64,000 nucleotides of DNA, taken from the NCBI GenBank assembly GCA_020628865.1, contig JAHDEJ010000004.1, forward strand, positions 142,103-206,102, written 5' to 3'. Source of the DNA: Acidimicrobiales bacterium. Lineage in GTDB: Bacteria; Actinomycetota; Acidimicrobiia; Acidimicrobiales; SHLQ01. Both the position numbers and the translations under genes were made by a program. Of the stretch, positions 36,384 through 45,796 are shown in pieces (position 1 is the stretch's first letter; each line of letters starts with the position of its first letter). The notes beneath the pieces were generated by a model. The model was not told where the DNA came from. It searched no databases and was given only the letters and a program-made list of their open reading frames with translations.

Positions 36384-37862
36384 GTGAGGTTGCGCCCAGT
36401 CCTTCTCGCGCTCTTTGCGCTGTTCTTGACGGCATGCCAGGTGGACGCCGCAGTGGACGTCGTCGTCACCGAGGATGGCTCCGGAACCGTCACCGTCACG
36501 CTCGCCTTCGACGACGAGGTCATCGACGCTGCGCCCGAACTTCTCGACGGGCTTCGCACCAGCGACCTCGCTGCCGCCGGCTGGAGCATCGAAGGGCCGA
36601 CGCCCAGCGAGTCCGGCCAATCGGTCACCGTCATCGCCGCCAAGGGCTTCACGTCGCCCGATCACCTTGCCGGTGTGCTGGAAGAGATCGCCGGCGACAC
36701 CGGTGTGTTCAATGACTTTGCGGTGGCCCGAGAGCGATCCTTCGCTCGCACCACCTACACGCTGACCGGCCAGATCGATGCGAGCATCAACATCGAACGC
36801 TTCAGCGACGACGGCATCACCGGTCTGCTCGGCTCGCCGATCGGACGCTCGGTCGATGAGCTCGAGGCGTTGGCCGGACGTCCGCTCGAACAAACCGTGA
36901 CGCTGCGCTTCACCGTCACGCTGCCGGACACGGCCGAGTCCGTTGGAGGACAGGTCGATGGCAACACCGCCACCTGGGCGATTCTCCCGGTGGATCCGCT
37001 GCCCACGGACGTCGACGTCACCTCGAGCGTGGAGGACCGCCTGCCCCGCATTTACGCGGCCATCGCCCTCATCGCCATCGCGTTGCTGGTGACCCTGCTC
37101 GTGTTTCGGGTGCTGGCCCGCCTGGGTGGACGACGCGCCGAGAGCCGGGCGTCCGACGACGCAGTGCAGATGCGGCGACCCGATCGGCCATCGGCCTCCG
37201 ATCCGCAAACGGCAACAACACCGCGTTCACGACCGCCCCGGCTCGAGTTGGTCGTGCTCGACGCTCGAGGCGTGCTGTACGACGAAGCCAACGACATCGG
37301 CGCCCGGCTGGTGCCGTTCGTCCGTGAGCGGGGCAGCCGTGCGTCGCTGCAGGAGATCAACGATGTCACCCGCGCCGCCAGCCTCGGGCGGCTGTCGACG
37401 GCTGAACTGTGGACGAACCTCGGGGTCGAGGGCGACTACTTCGACCTGGATGCGGAATACACGAGCGAGTTCACGCTGCGCGAGGGTGTGCTCGAGTTCA
37501 TCGACCGGTTGCACGATCGCGGTCTGCGAGTCGCCGTGATCACCAACAATGTGTTGGGTTGGTCGACGGCGCTTCGACGCCGGTTCCAGCTGGATGCCCA
37601 CGTCGACACCTGGGTCATCTCGGGAGAGATCGGTTCCCGCAAGCCCGACGCTGCGTTCTTCGAAGCCCTTCGACGGATGACCGGCGTGGAGTTCGCCGAC
37701 AGTCTCCTGATCGACGATCAGATCGACGACCTGGACATGGCCCGTTCACTCGGCATGTCCACGGCGATGTTCGTGCCCGCCGGCGCACAGCTCCCCGCCT
37801 CGTCCCCGCATCCCATCGTGCACGGGTTCGAGAGCTTCTTCGGTCGACGTTCCGCCGAGTGA
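36384..37862 (+). CDS. Membrane lipoprotein-like domain fused to a cytoplasmic HAD domain
   Basis: About 492 residues from GTG 36384 (TTG at 36375 is also possible). A lipobox LTAC places Cys18 at the lipidation site. Residues 19-220 form an extracytoplasmic beta-rich region resembling LppM/DUF3153 proteins. A transmembrane helix at 223-246 is followed by a HAD-superfamily hydrolase with nucleophile Asp293 (VVLDARGVLYD), VITNNV, and SRKPDAAFFEAL then LLIDDQIDDLDMA. Arg occupies the usual second Asp or Tyr position after the nucleophile. The domain combination across the membrane is unusual; substrate unknown. Confidence 0.65.
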   Translation: MRLRPVLLALFALFLTACQVDAAVDVVVTEDGSGTVTVTLAFDDEVIDAAPELLDGLRTSDLAAAGWSIEGPTPSESGQSVTVIAAKGFTSPDHLAGVLEEIAGDTGVFNDFAVARERSFARTTYTLTGQIDASINIERFSDDGITGLLGSPIGRSVDELEALAGRPLEQTVTLRFTVTLPDTAESVGGQVDGNTATWAILPVDPLPTDVDVTSSVEDRLPRIYAAIALIAIALLVTLLVFRVLARLGGRRAESRASDDAVQMRRPDRPSASDPQTATTPRSRPPRLELVVLDARGVLYDEANDIGARLVPFVRERGSRASLQEINDVTRAASLGRLSTAELWTNLGVEGDYFDLDAEYTSEFTLREGVLEFIDRLHDRGLRVAVITNNVLGWSTALRRRFQLDAHVDTWVISGEIGSRKPDAAFFEALRRMTGVEFADSLLIDDQIDDLDMARSLGMSTAMFVPAGAQLPASSPHPIVHGFESFFGRRSAE

Positions 37863-37875
37863 CCCCGGCGCAGGC

Positions 37876-39255
37876 TCAGGCCTGATCGACGGAGGCGTCC
37901 TGCAGTTCTGGGAGACGGCCCTTGCGGAAGAGCTGCCAGAGCGGTGCAGACACCTTCGGCTCGATGTCGAACCAGAGCGAGTTGCTGTATCGGCCGGCCT
38001 GATTGTCTTCTGCGGTCGACAGCAGGCCGACGTAGGTGGCCAGACCCGGCTGGCGGTCCGACTCGACGAAGAGATGAATCGCACGGTCGCCCGTGGCATC
38101 GACCGAGCGGGCCTCGAGCATCGTCTGCAAGCCCGTGGTGGCGTCCCAGCGGTACCGCCCGGGATTTTCGAACGGTGACGGCTGACGGCGTCGCTCTGGA
38201 AGCTTGTCGACCAACACGAGGTGGCCGGGAACGCCGAACATCTCGTCGCTGATGGACTCGAGCTGGTCGTCGTTCGGATCGAACATCAGCGGCAGGCTGC
38301 CGATCTCGTAGGTCCGACCGGGGATGAAGGTTGCGCCAGCGGCTTCGTGGCCGTTGGTGCGCTGGGAGCCGGGCGTGACGTCGGCCGATTCCATTTCGGC
38401 GAGGTCCAGGTCGCCGGCTTCCCGGTCACCGGTGAGATCGACGACGGTGTCGGCGGCGCCGGTGTCGGCGGCGTCGAGGTCCGGTATGGGCGTGAAGGCA
38501 ATCGTCTCCGGCGCAGCGATCTCGGTGACGTCGACTTCGGAGGTGTCGGGCGCCGGTGTCTCTGCGCTCGGCTCCGGGATCTCGGGGATGTCCGGAATCT
38601 CGACTGGTTCGTCGACAGCGGTGGTGGGCGGCACCACGACGGTGTTGCGCGTGCCGGGCGTTTCGGGGGCGTCCTCGGCATCGAGGCGAGGGGGATGCAA
38701 GGTCCCGTCGTTGGCGGCGGACCAGCGAATGATCGGATCGTCGACCATGTCGGAGGTGAAGACGTCGAGGTGGACGAACTCGACTTCGGCATCCGAGAGC
38801 TCGCCGGCGATCGCATTGAGCTCGGCGGTGTCGGTCTCGGCGGTCACGACGACGTACCGCCGGGTTTCCTGCAAGGCGATGGTCGCGTTCGGGCTCATGT
38901 CCCACAGGCCCTCGTAGAAGGCGCCGGGGTCGGTGAAGAGTTGGCTGAGGTCTCGAAGCTGCATGGGCGCGAGCCAGGCGTGGATCGCTGCGATGCGCTC
39001 GGCGACGGGCTGGGCGTCTTCCTCCATGCGGGCCACCACGACCGACACGACGGTGCCGGAGTCGGTGAAGCTCATCACGGCCGGTCGATCCCGCTGCACC
39101 GTCTGGTCCCAGCTGCCGATGGTGAGGCCGGGGGCGGCAACGAAGGAACTGAGGTTCGCGGCGATGGCGGCACCGATGCCCCGAGGAACGATCGGTCCCT
39201 GCGTGAGTGCCACGAGCTGACCACCGTGGATGGTGTAGAGGGTTACTGCGTCCAT
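37876..39255 (-). CDS. Hypothetical acidic protein
   Basis: A 459-residue protein from ATG 39255 (GGGAG 11 bases upstream). It begins MDAVTLYTIHGGQLVALTQG. N-terminal (1-195) and C-terminal (340-459) folded-looking regions flank a central Pro/Glu/Asp/Thr-rich linker. No signal peptide or transmembrane helix is evident and no family is recognised. It converges with the HAD fusion gene, with 13 bases between stops. Confidence 0.6.
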   Translation of the reverse strand: MDAVTLYTIHGGQLVALTQGPIVPRGIGAAIAANLSSFVAAPGLTIGSWDQTVQRDRPAVMSFTDSGTVVSVVVARMEEDAQPVAERIAAIHAWLAPMQLRDLSQLFTDPGAFYEGLWDMSPNATIALQETRRYVVVTAETDTAELNAIAGELSDAEVEFVHLDVFTSDMVDDPIIRWSAANDGTLHPPRLDAEDAPETPGTRNTVVVPPTTAVDEPVEIPDIPEIPEPSAETPAPDTSEVDVTEIAAPETIAFTPIPDLDAADTGAADTVVDLTGDREAGDLDLAEMESADVTPGSQRTNGHEAAGATFIPGRTYEIGSLPLMFDPNDDQLESISDEMFGVPGHLVLVDKLPERRRQPSPFENPGRYRWDATTGLQTMLEARSVDATGDRAIHLFVESDRQPGLATYVGLLSTAEDNQAGRYSNSLWFDIEPKVSAPLWQLFRKGRLPELQDASVDQA

Positions 39256-39698
39256 GCCTTGTCCGGCTCCCTGTGCTTGTGATGCGGTATCCACCGAAGG
39301 CCCGTCCACCCGAAGGTAGCGCGGTCCGTTCACGCGATCCACGTCGAGATCACCACGCTGGGTCGGCAAAGGTTGGGTGATTGTTCGCCGTGTGTCACCG
39401 AATCGGTCCGTGCGGTGTTGCCTACGATGGGCCGCCAAAACGAAGAAATCGCTTCGGGACTCCCGAAGCGATGCAACGATCACGAAGATAGCACAGCGGC
39501 ATTTTCGATGTCGGGTTTTGCCGCCGAAACCTTCTCGAAGTTTGCGAACCGATGACGACTGTGGCGAAATTCCGGGAGATCGGGCCCCAGCTGCCCACCC
39601 AACGTCGCCGTGTGCCTATGCTCACGCACGTTGGGTGATCGACGGGCGGTTGAACGTCACGACGACCGTCCACGTTTCTGTCAGGGGGGCGAGTCAGA
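39256..39698. other. 443-base intergenic region with hairpins
   Basis: No convincing coding frame. A perfect hairpin at 39448-39472 (11-base arms ATCGCTTCGGG, loop ACT) is followed on the minus strand by a T-rich stretch, the form of an intrinsic terminator for a minus-strand transcript. A second inverted repeat ACCCAACGT/ACGTTGGGT spans 39597-39636 and encloses a TATGCT hexamer. A small RNA or divergent regulatory region is possible. Confidence 0.4.
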
Positions 39699-40568
39699 AT
39701 GGGGTCGATGGGTTCACCGCGTTACACCGAGACACTCGAGGCCGTCGACGCCATTCGAGAGCGTTGCTGCCAACGGGAGATGACACCGGAGCAGTTCACG
39801 GCCGAGGTCACGGACGTCTTCTACGACTATCTGGTCGACGAGGATCCCCGCGACGATGTGGTCGGTCTGGTCGACTACTGCGTTCAGGTCGCCCGCGAGG
39901 TGTGTGAGCTCACGCTGTTCGCCGATCGCGTGCTGCCCCACCGTCTCGATCACCAGCTTCGTTGGATCCTGGATCAACAGGGCGACGCCGAAACACTCGG
40001 GCAGGTCGTGCGGCGCCTGCGGGTGCGGTTGGAACAGAACGACGAACTCGCAAAGATCGACCTCGTCGAGCTCTGCCAGCACGGCTACGAAACGCACCAG
40101 GGCCTCTTCTCGGCCGTGGACACCGAACGCGAGATCATCGATCTGGCCCACGAGTTCCGGGTGGTTCCGGCACTCGATGCCGCCGTACGCCCCACGTCGA
40201 GCGGGCGGCTCGCCAACGAGGAGAAGAGCCGCGGCAAGGCGCTTCCCCGCACGCTCGACCTGCTCGCACACATCGCGAACGATCCGCGTCATCCATCCGG
40301 AACCCTCGCTCGTGACTCACTCGTTGGCCTGTGTGCCTACGGCGAGACCGCCGGGCTGGCCGCGCTTCGGCTGCCCGTCCACCTGCTCTCAGACGATCAG
40401 CGCGACCGTCTCCACGAGATCTACGTGTCGCACGAAGACGCCATCGGCCCGGAGGTCGTGCGCATCTTCATTTCCGAGCAACAACTCCGCGATCGCGAGA
40501 TCCTTCGGAGCGCGCTGTGGCAGGCCAACGACTCTCGTCACCTGTCTTCCCCAGAAGCGACGGTGTAA
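39699..40568 (+). CDS. Hypothetical helical protein
   Basis: A 289-residue soluble, largely helical protein with no recognised family. ATG at 39699 has a GGGGGG stretch nine bases upstream; ATG at 39708 is in frame and possible. Conserved-looking blocks include WILDQQGDAETLGQVVRRLR and VDTEREIIDLAHEFRVVPAL. It is divergent from the preceding hypothetical gene and lies 80 bases before a lipoprotein gene. Confidence 0.6.
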   Translation: MGSMGSPRYTETLEAVDAIRERCCQREMTPEQFTAEVTDVFYDYLVDEDPRDDVVGLVDYCVQVAREVCELTLFADRVLPHRLDHQLRWILDQQGDAETLGQVVRRLRVRLEQNDELAKIDLVELCQHGYETHQGLFSAVDTEREIIDLAHEFRVVPALDAAVRPTSSGRLANEEKSRGKALPRTLDLLAHIANDPRHPSGTLARDSLVGLCAYGETAGLAALRLPVHLLSDDQRDRLHEIYVSHEDAIGPEVVRIFISEQQLRDREILRSALWQANDSRHLSSPEATV

Positions 40569-40647
40569 GCCCTCCTCCCTGAGAGGGAGGAACGAACCGG
40601 CACCGAGTGGGATGACCGGCCGGTCACCGGTCCGTACGCTGGACGAC

Positions 40648-41991
40648 ATGTTGTGGCGACGGTGTTTTCTGATGCTCCTCCTGGCGGGGGCGCTCGTCGC
40701 GTGTGGTGACGACACCGAGTCTGCGGACGTGGCGACCACGCCGAGCACCTCCACCACCTCCACGGCGGCCCCCGAGCCCGAGCGCTATCTCGCGCTCGAA
40801 CCCGGGGATCATCCGGTCGACGTCGGCCCCGGCTCTGTGCTCACCACGCTGCTCAACGAGATGCCCGATCAGGACGAGGTGGTCGCGCTCGGTTTCGTTC
40901 CGATCCCGACGCAGCTCGAGTCGCTTCCGCTGCTCGAGAACTGTCCGGCCGAACTCCCCGTGGCTCGGGTCGAGCGGATGGCCGGCCAACTCTCGGACGA
41001 CGGCCAGATCTTCGAGGTGCTCGTCCAGGCCGGTGCGACGATGTGGCCGAGCCCCGAAGCCGCTCAAGCGGCCGCCGATTTCTACGGAACCCCCGAAGGC
41101 GTCGAGTGCGAAAAGCGGGAGGTTGAGCGGGGGTTCTCCTATGCGAACCAGCCCGGTGACCCCACGTTGGTCGACTACGAACCCACCCACGTGATGGATC
41201 CGATCCACGATGGCATCGATGGCCTTCGTTCGTTCTCGAAGGGCGTGACGAGCGAACAGTTCGGGACGCCGTTCGAGCAGACGATCGAGAGCTCCATCGT
41301 CGTCCGGGGTGCCGTCATCTGGGTGTTCTCGGTCGCAACATTGCCGGACATCGAGGCCTCGCAACAGGTGGTGGACCTTGGTGGCGCATGGCTGCGGGAC
41401 CGGACACCGATCGACGTGCCGACGCCGCAGCCGGTGATCGATGCGGCGAGCAAGCGGGTGCTGGCGGCACTCGAGGCGCCGGTGGAACGGCCCAATTGGT
41501 TCGAAGAGGTCAGCCAGGTGCAGCTGGCTGCCACCCGTCTCGACGATCAGTGTTCGTCGTTCCTGGCTGAGCCGATCGTGGCGGCAAATGGCAAGAGGCA
41601 CGTTGCCGTCTCGCAGGTGGCGGCGAGCTCGCTCAGCGAGCATGTTGCCACATTCGAAACGAGCGAAGCCGCGATCGACGAGGTCCTCAATTATGAGTCG
41701 ACCATCCTCGACTGCATCCGTTCGGAGACGCAGTCGCTCCTGTCCGTCGGATTCCGCCGCAACGACGAATCGACCGAACGGCTGACCGTGGATGGTGTCG
41801 AGGTCGTCGTGACCACGGTCGATCTGATCCAGGTCGTCGGTGAGCAGGAGTTCGACGTTCGGATCCAAACCGCACTCGGCGCGTCCGGGGTCGATGCCGT
41901 GCACGTCAGCTTCGAAGGCCTGCGCGATGATGAGCCGGATCTCGCCGACCTCGTGGTCCGTCGCCTTTCGCTTCTGGCCGAGGCACAGTGA
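40648..41991 (+). CDS. Secreted lipoprotein, unknown
   Basis: A 447-residue protein with a lipoprotein signal: hydrophobic MLLLAGALVAC, lipobox LVAC with Cys19, then GDD and a Thr/Ser/Pro linker. Two similar domains of about 190 residues may be present (each contains a Cys pair), suggesting internal duplication. Function unknown. It overlaps the histidine kinase start (TGATG), so it could be an accessory sensor of that two-component system. Confidence 0.65.
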   Translation: MLWRRCFLMLLLAGALVACGDDTESADVATTPSTSTTSTAAPEPERYLALEPGDHPVDVGPGSVLTTLLNEMPDQDEVVALGFVPIPTQLESLPLLENCPAELPVARVERMAGQLSDDGQIFEVLVQAGATMWPSPEAAQAAADFYGTPEGVECEKREVERGFSYANQPGDPTLVDYEPTHVMDPIHDGIDGLRSFSKGVTSEQFGTPFEQTIESSIVVRGAVIWVFSVATLPDIEASQQVVDLGGAWLRDRTPIDVPTPQPVIDAASKRVLAALEAPVERPNWFEEVSQVQLAATRLDDQCSSFLAEPIVAANGKRHVAVSQVAASSLSEHVATFETSEAAIDEVLNYESTILDCIRSETQSLLSVGFRRNDESTERLTVDGVEVVVTTVDLIQVVGEQEFDVRIQTALGASGVDAVHVSFEGLRDDEPDLADLVVRRLSLLAEAQ

Positions 41992-43238
41992 TGGCGGCTC
42001 GGCCGCAGCGTTGGCTGCTCGAAGGGGCGCTCGTCGGGATGCTCGCGGCCATCTGGCTTGCCGAGTACCTGCTGTTGCGGGACGAATTGAACCAGCTCGG
42101 CCCGGGTTCACGATTGATCACGCTCGGTCTTTGGAAGACCAATGAAGTGATCGTGGTCGGCCTCGTCATTGCGTTGCTGGGTGTCGTGGCCCTGTTGCTG
42201 CGCAATCGACGTCCGTTGGTGGCGTTGGTGATCGTCGCCGTGAGCATGCTCGCGGTGTCCTGGTTCTGGCCGCTGTTGTACAGCGAGTTCGCCGGAGCGC
42301 TCATGCTCGCGACGGCAAGCTTCGTCGCCGTCTGGAAGCGGGCGGACTGGAAGGTCCCGGCTGCCGCCTCGCTGGTTGCGTTTGCCGCTGTGACGGCTCG
42401 GACCTACCAGACATCGGAGAGTCTCGAGGAGATCACGGCGACGGCGTCGTCGGAGTTCTTCTCCATCACGACCACCGCTCGTTCGTTGCTGGTCGGTGTG
42501 TTCGCCGTTGCCGCCGGCTTGCTCGCTCGCCGCCTCGATCGACAGGCGGCCGAGCTGGCCGACCGCAATGCGAGACTCGAACGTCAACGGGAGGTCACCC
42601 GGGAGCGGGCCATCCTGGATGAGCGGGTGCGCATCGCCCGCGAGCTCCACGATGTGGTCGCACATCACGTTGCGACGATGACCGTGCACGCGGGTGTTGC
42701 CCGCCAGCTCGGGGGCGCCGACTCACCGGCGACCCCGGCGTTGTCGCAGATCGAATCGTCCGGTCGAGCCGCAATCGACGACCTCCAACGACTGCTCGGC
42801 TACCTCCGTGGAGACGAGACCGCAGATCCCGAGGACCGGTCGCCGACACCTTCGCTGCGTTCGCTCGACCATCTCGTGTCGAGCATCCCCGAACTCGAGG
42901 TCGTCACAACGACGGAGGGCGAGCTCGGCGATCTACCCGGCGCTGTCGATCTGTCTGCCTATCGAATCATCCAGGAATCGCTGACCAACGCGATGAAGCA
43001 CAGCCATTCGAAGAAGGTCGACGTTCGCGTGGCGAGGGTGAACGGGCACGTCGAGGTCGAGGTTCGGAACGAGGGCGCCGGTGGGACGCCCGGCGACGGC
43101 ACCGGACATGGCATTCTCGGAATGCACGAACGCGCAGCGTTGCTCGGCGGCACGTTGGAGGCCGGGCCCGGCAAGGATGGTCGGTGGAAGGTCAGCGCAC
43201 TGCTGCCGATCACTGCACCGAAGGGGACGACACCATGA
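41991..43238 (+). CDS. NarL-type sensor histidine kinase
   Basis: A 415-residue membrane kinase. Five or more helices span residues about 10-185. The HisKA_3 dimerisation domain has phospho-acceptor His220 in ARELHDVVAHHV. The HATPase domain follows with N-box ESLTNAMKHS and GHGILGMHERAALLGG. ATG at 41991 is preferred; GTG three bases earlier also works. Its stop overlaps the response regulator start (ATGA). Signal unknown. Confidence 0.88.
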   Translation: MAARPQRWLLEGALVGMLAAIWLAEYLLLRDELNQLGPGSRLITLGLWKTNEVIVVGLVIALLGVVALLLRNRRPLVALVIVAVSMLAVSWFWPLLYSEFAGALMLATASFVAVWKRADWKVPAAASLVAFAAVTARTYQTSESLEEITATASSEFFSITTTARSLLVGVFAVAAGLLARRLDRQAAELADRNARLERQREVTRERAILDERVRIARELHDVVAHHVATMTVHAGVARQLGGADSPATPALSQIESSGRAAIDDLQRLLGYLRGDETADPEDRSPTPSLRSLDHLVSSIPELEVVTTTEGELGDLPGAVDLSAYRIIQESLTNAMKHSHSKKVDVRVARVNGHVEVEVRNEGAGGTPGDGTGHGILGMHERAALLGGTLEAGPGKDGRWKVSALLPITAPKGTTP

Positions 43239-43891
43239 TTCGCATCGCTCTGGCCGACGACCAGGCCATGTTGCGGGCCGGGTTCCGGCTGCTGCTCGAG
43301 TCGCACGACGACATGGAGATCGTGGGCGAGGCCGAAACCGGGGCGGAGGCGGTCCAACTCGTGCAGCAGGTGCAACCGGATCTGATCCTCATGGACGTCC
43401 AGATGCCCGACATGGACGGCATCGCAGCCACCCAGGAGCTGTTGTCCGACCCGGCGTGCACCACCCGGGTGCTCGTGCTGACCACGTTTCAGCGCGACGA
43501 CTATCTCTTCGATGCCTTGCGGGCCGGTGCAAGCGGATTTCTCCTGAAGACGGCGCCGCCAGAGGATCTCGTTGCTGCGGTCCGCACCGTGGCCGACGGC
43601 AACTCGCTGCTCGACCCGGCCGTCACCGGCAGCGTCATCGAACGCTTCGCTTCGGCCGGCCCGGGCGTCGCTCGCTCCGACCGGCTCGACGAGCTGACCG
43701 AACGGGAGCGGGAGGTGCTCGAGGAGGTCGCTCGGGGCCGTTCCAATGCGGAGATCGCCGAGAACCTGTTCGTCGGCGAGTCCACCGTCAAGACCCACGT
43801 CTCCAGCGTGCTGTCGAAACTCGCCCTGCGCGACCGGGTCCAGGCGGTGGTGTTCGCCTACGAGCACGGACTGATTCGTCCAGGACAGTGA
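43235..43891 (+). CDS. NarL/LuxR-family response regulator
   Basis: A 218-residue regulator with receiver domain (Asp8-Asp9, phospho-acceptor Asp54 in LILMDVQMPDMDG, Lys in LLKTAPP) and a C-terminal LuxR helix-turn-helix (LTEREREVLEEVARGRSNAE, then STVKTHVSSVLSKL). It is the partner of the overlapping histidine kinase. Targets are unknown; the preceding lipoprotein gene is the obvious candidate for a shared function. Confidence 0.92.
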   Translation: MIRIALADDQAMLRAGFRLLLESHDDMEIVGEAETGAEAVQLVQQVQPDLILMDVQMPDMDGIAATQELLSDPACTTRVLVLTTFQRDDYLFDALRAGASGFLLKTAPPEDLVAAVRTVADGNSLLDPAVTGSVIERFASAGPGVARSDRLDELTEREREVLEEVARGRSNAEIAENLFVGESTVKTHVSSVLSKLALRDRVQAVVFAYEHGLIRPGQ

Positions 43892-43950
43892 CCGGTTGAG
43901 CGGCGGCTCCGGCCACCGCTGGTACGATCCTCCAGCGGTGAGGAGTTCTC

Positions 43951-44898
43951 GTGCCTGATGCATCGAATCTGAGCAACGAAGGGTTCATGGCCCTGTTGCC
44001 CGACGGCTACGAGCCTCCGAGTGAGAAGACGTTCATCGTCGTCGGCCTTGCCCGGGGCGGAACCACGATGGTGGCCCGGCTGCTCGAGTCCTTCGGCGTG
44101 TTCATGGGCGACGAGGCGGACAACCCGGTCGTCGAAGATCGGCGCATCGCCGGCGCAATCGAAGGGGGCGACGCCGCAGCGGTGCAGACGGTGGTTGCCG
44201 ACTACGACGCCGCCCACGCTGTCTGGGGCTTCAAGCGGCCCAACGTGTTCCGGTCGTTGGATGCCAACGATCTCCCGTTCAGAAACCCGCACTTCGTCGT
44301 GGTCCTCCGCGACGCACTGGCCATTGCGAACCGCAACCAGATCTCGATGTTCAAAGACCCGATCGTCGACATGGCCGACAGCGTCGAGCTCATGGCCGAT
44401 CTCGTACGGTTCGTCGAGCAGCAACGCGACCATCCCATGTTCCTGCTCTCCTTCGACAAGAGCCTCATGAACGTCCGCTCCCTCGTGGGCGAGATGGCCG
44501 ACTTCGTCGGTGTGGAACTCACCCAGCCGATGCGGCGTCGGGCGTTGAAGTCCATCGAAGTCGACAACGCGAACTACCTCGAGCTGTCTCGGGCCGACTC
44601 GTTCATGGGCCGCATCACCGAGGTGAGCGAGCGCACGGTCTCGGGCTTCTTCCGGTATCACCACCGTGAAGACAACCCGCCGCTCGATGTGTACATCGAC
44701 GACGAACCGGTGAACGCGGAGATGCGCTGGTTCGATACGCACATCGACCGTCCGAACGGCAAGCGGTTCAGCGGTCGTTACGGGTTTGAGCTGACCCTCG
44801 AACCTGGTGTGCAGCTGCGTCCCGGACAGCAGATCAGTGTGCTGGTGGACGACGAGCGTCGGCAGGAACTTCGCAACTCGCCGTACCGGGTGAAGTGA
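43951..44898 (+). CDS. Sulfotransferase-family protein
   Basis: A 315-residue protein starting GTG at 43951 with GAGGAG six bases upstream. The N-terminal FIVVGLARGGTTMVARLL fits the PAPS 5'-phosphosulfate loop region of sulfotransferases, and FVVVLRDALAIANRN fits the 3'-phosphate binding strand. The C-terminal 80 residues (after about 230) are an extra beta-rich region. Acceptor unknown. The nearby CysQ-like gene is too distant to link functionally. Confidence 0.65.
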   Translation: MPDASNLSNEGFMALLPDGYEPPSEKTFIVVGLARGGTTMVARLLESFGVFMGDEADNPVVEDRRIAGAIEGGDAAAVQTVVADYDAAHAVWGFKRPNVFRSLDANDLPFRNPHFVVVLRDALAIANRNQISMFKDPIVDMADSVELMADLVRFVEQQRDHPMFLLSFDKSLMNVRSLVGEMADFVGVELTQPMRRRALKSIEVDNANYLELSRADSFMGRITEVSERTVSGFFRYHHREDNPPLDVYIDDEPVNAEMRWFDTHIDRPNGKRFSGRYGFELTLEPGVQLRPGQQISVLVDDERRQELRNSPYRVK

Positions 44899-45230
44899 TC
44901 GACATGCAACCGTGGATGATCCTTGCGCTGCTCCTCGGAGCCGGAGTCGTTGTCCTGCTCATCGCTCCGACGCTGCACCGTCGATCCGTTGCGAACTCTC
45001 GCGCCGGGCTCGCGGCCTCCCGCGACCGTCGTGTCGCTGAACTGCGCGCCAGCGCGGACGGCATCGAGTACCCGATGGAGGCCCGTGCCGCGCTCCGCGT
45101 CCGAGATGCCCTGCTGCTGCGAGGCGTCCGGACCGAGGTCGTGACCGAGGATGATGCCGGGGCCACGCTGGTCGGTCGGCAGGAGGACCGAGCGACGATC
45201 GAAGCAGCGATCGAGGAGCTGTCGAGCTAG
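44895..45230 (+). CDS. Small single-pass membrane protein
   Basis: A 111-residue protein with one N-terminal helix (about residues 6-25) and a soluble C-terminal domain (RAALRVRDALLLRGVRTEVV, then VGRQEDRATIEAAIEEL) resembling a small alpha/beta fold. GTG start overlaps the sulfotransferase stop. Its stop codon overlaps the convergent SWIM gene's stop at 45227-45230. Unknown function. Confidence 0.6.
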   Translation: MIDMQPWMILALLLGAGVVVLLIAPTLHRRSVANSRAGLAASRDRRVAELRASADGIEYPMEARAALRVRDALLLRGVRTEVVTEDDAGATLVGRQEDRATIEAAIEELSS

Positions 45231-45796
45231 CGGCCGACCGCTCGAGCGATCGCCGAGATCGCATGATCGAACACCGGCCAGGCGTCGGTGGCCTCCACGA
45301 CCATCGACGGTGCCTCCCGAAGTTGGAGCGGTTCGAACGACGGGAACGACAGCGCATGCACATCGGTGCCCGAGAAGAACGGGTCGCTGTCCGTCGGGGC
45401 TTCAGCCGATACGACGACCGCCACCGCTGATCGTCCGAGGAAACCATCGAGCAGCCGCGCATCGGCCTCGACCTCTTCGGCGAAGGTCAGGATGGTGGCG
45501 AGCGCGTGCTTGCACGTGGTGAGCCCATCCGGGCACGTGCACACACTGCTCAGCTGTTCCGGATCCGGAAGCGATGCGGCGCCGAGGTGATCATCGGCCA
45601 GGAGGATCTTCACCGAGTACGGGTCGGGCTGCGAGCCGTACACGAGCGTGCTGAGCTCTCCGGCCTCGACGGCGATCTCGCCGACCGAACCCGCTCGGTG
45701 CAGTTTGCGGGCGCGGGCCATGCGGCCGGGGTCGCCGAGCTCGATGGCGAGGTTGGAGAGTGCGCGGGCGGTGTCGCTGCGAAGTGGTCGTCTCAC
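45227..45796 (-). CDS. SWIM zinc-finger protein
   Basis: A 189-residue protein with the SWIM signature CxCxnCxH (CTCPDGLTTCKHALA) at about residues 86-98. SWIM domains bind DNA or proteins and commonly occur beside or within SNF2-type helicases. GTG start overlaps the SNF2 gene's stop (GTGA), so the two are coupled and probably act together. Confidence 0.78.
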   Translation of the reverse strand: MRRPLRSDTARALSNLAIELGDPGRMARARKLHRAGSVGEIAVEAGELSTLVYGSQPDPYSVKILLADDHLGAASLPDPEQLSSVCTCPDGLTTCKHALATILTFAEEVEADARLLDGFLGRSAVAVVVSAEAPTDSDPFFSGTDVHALSFPSFEPLQLREAPSMVVEATDAWPVFDHAISAIARAVGR

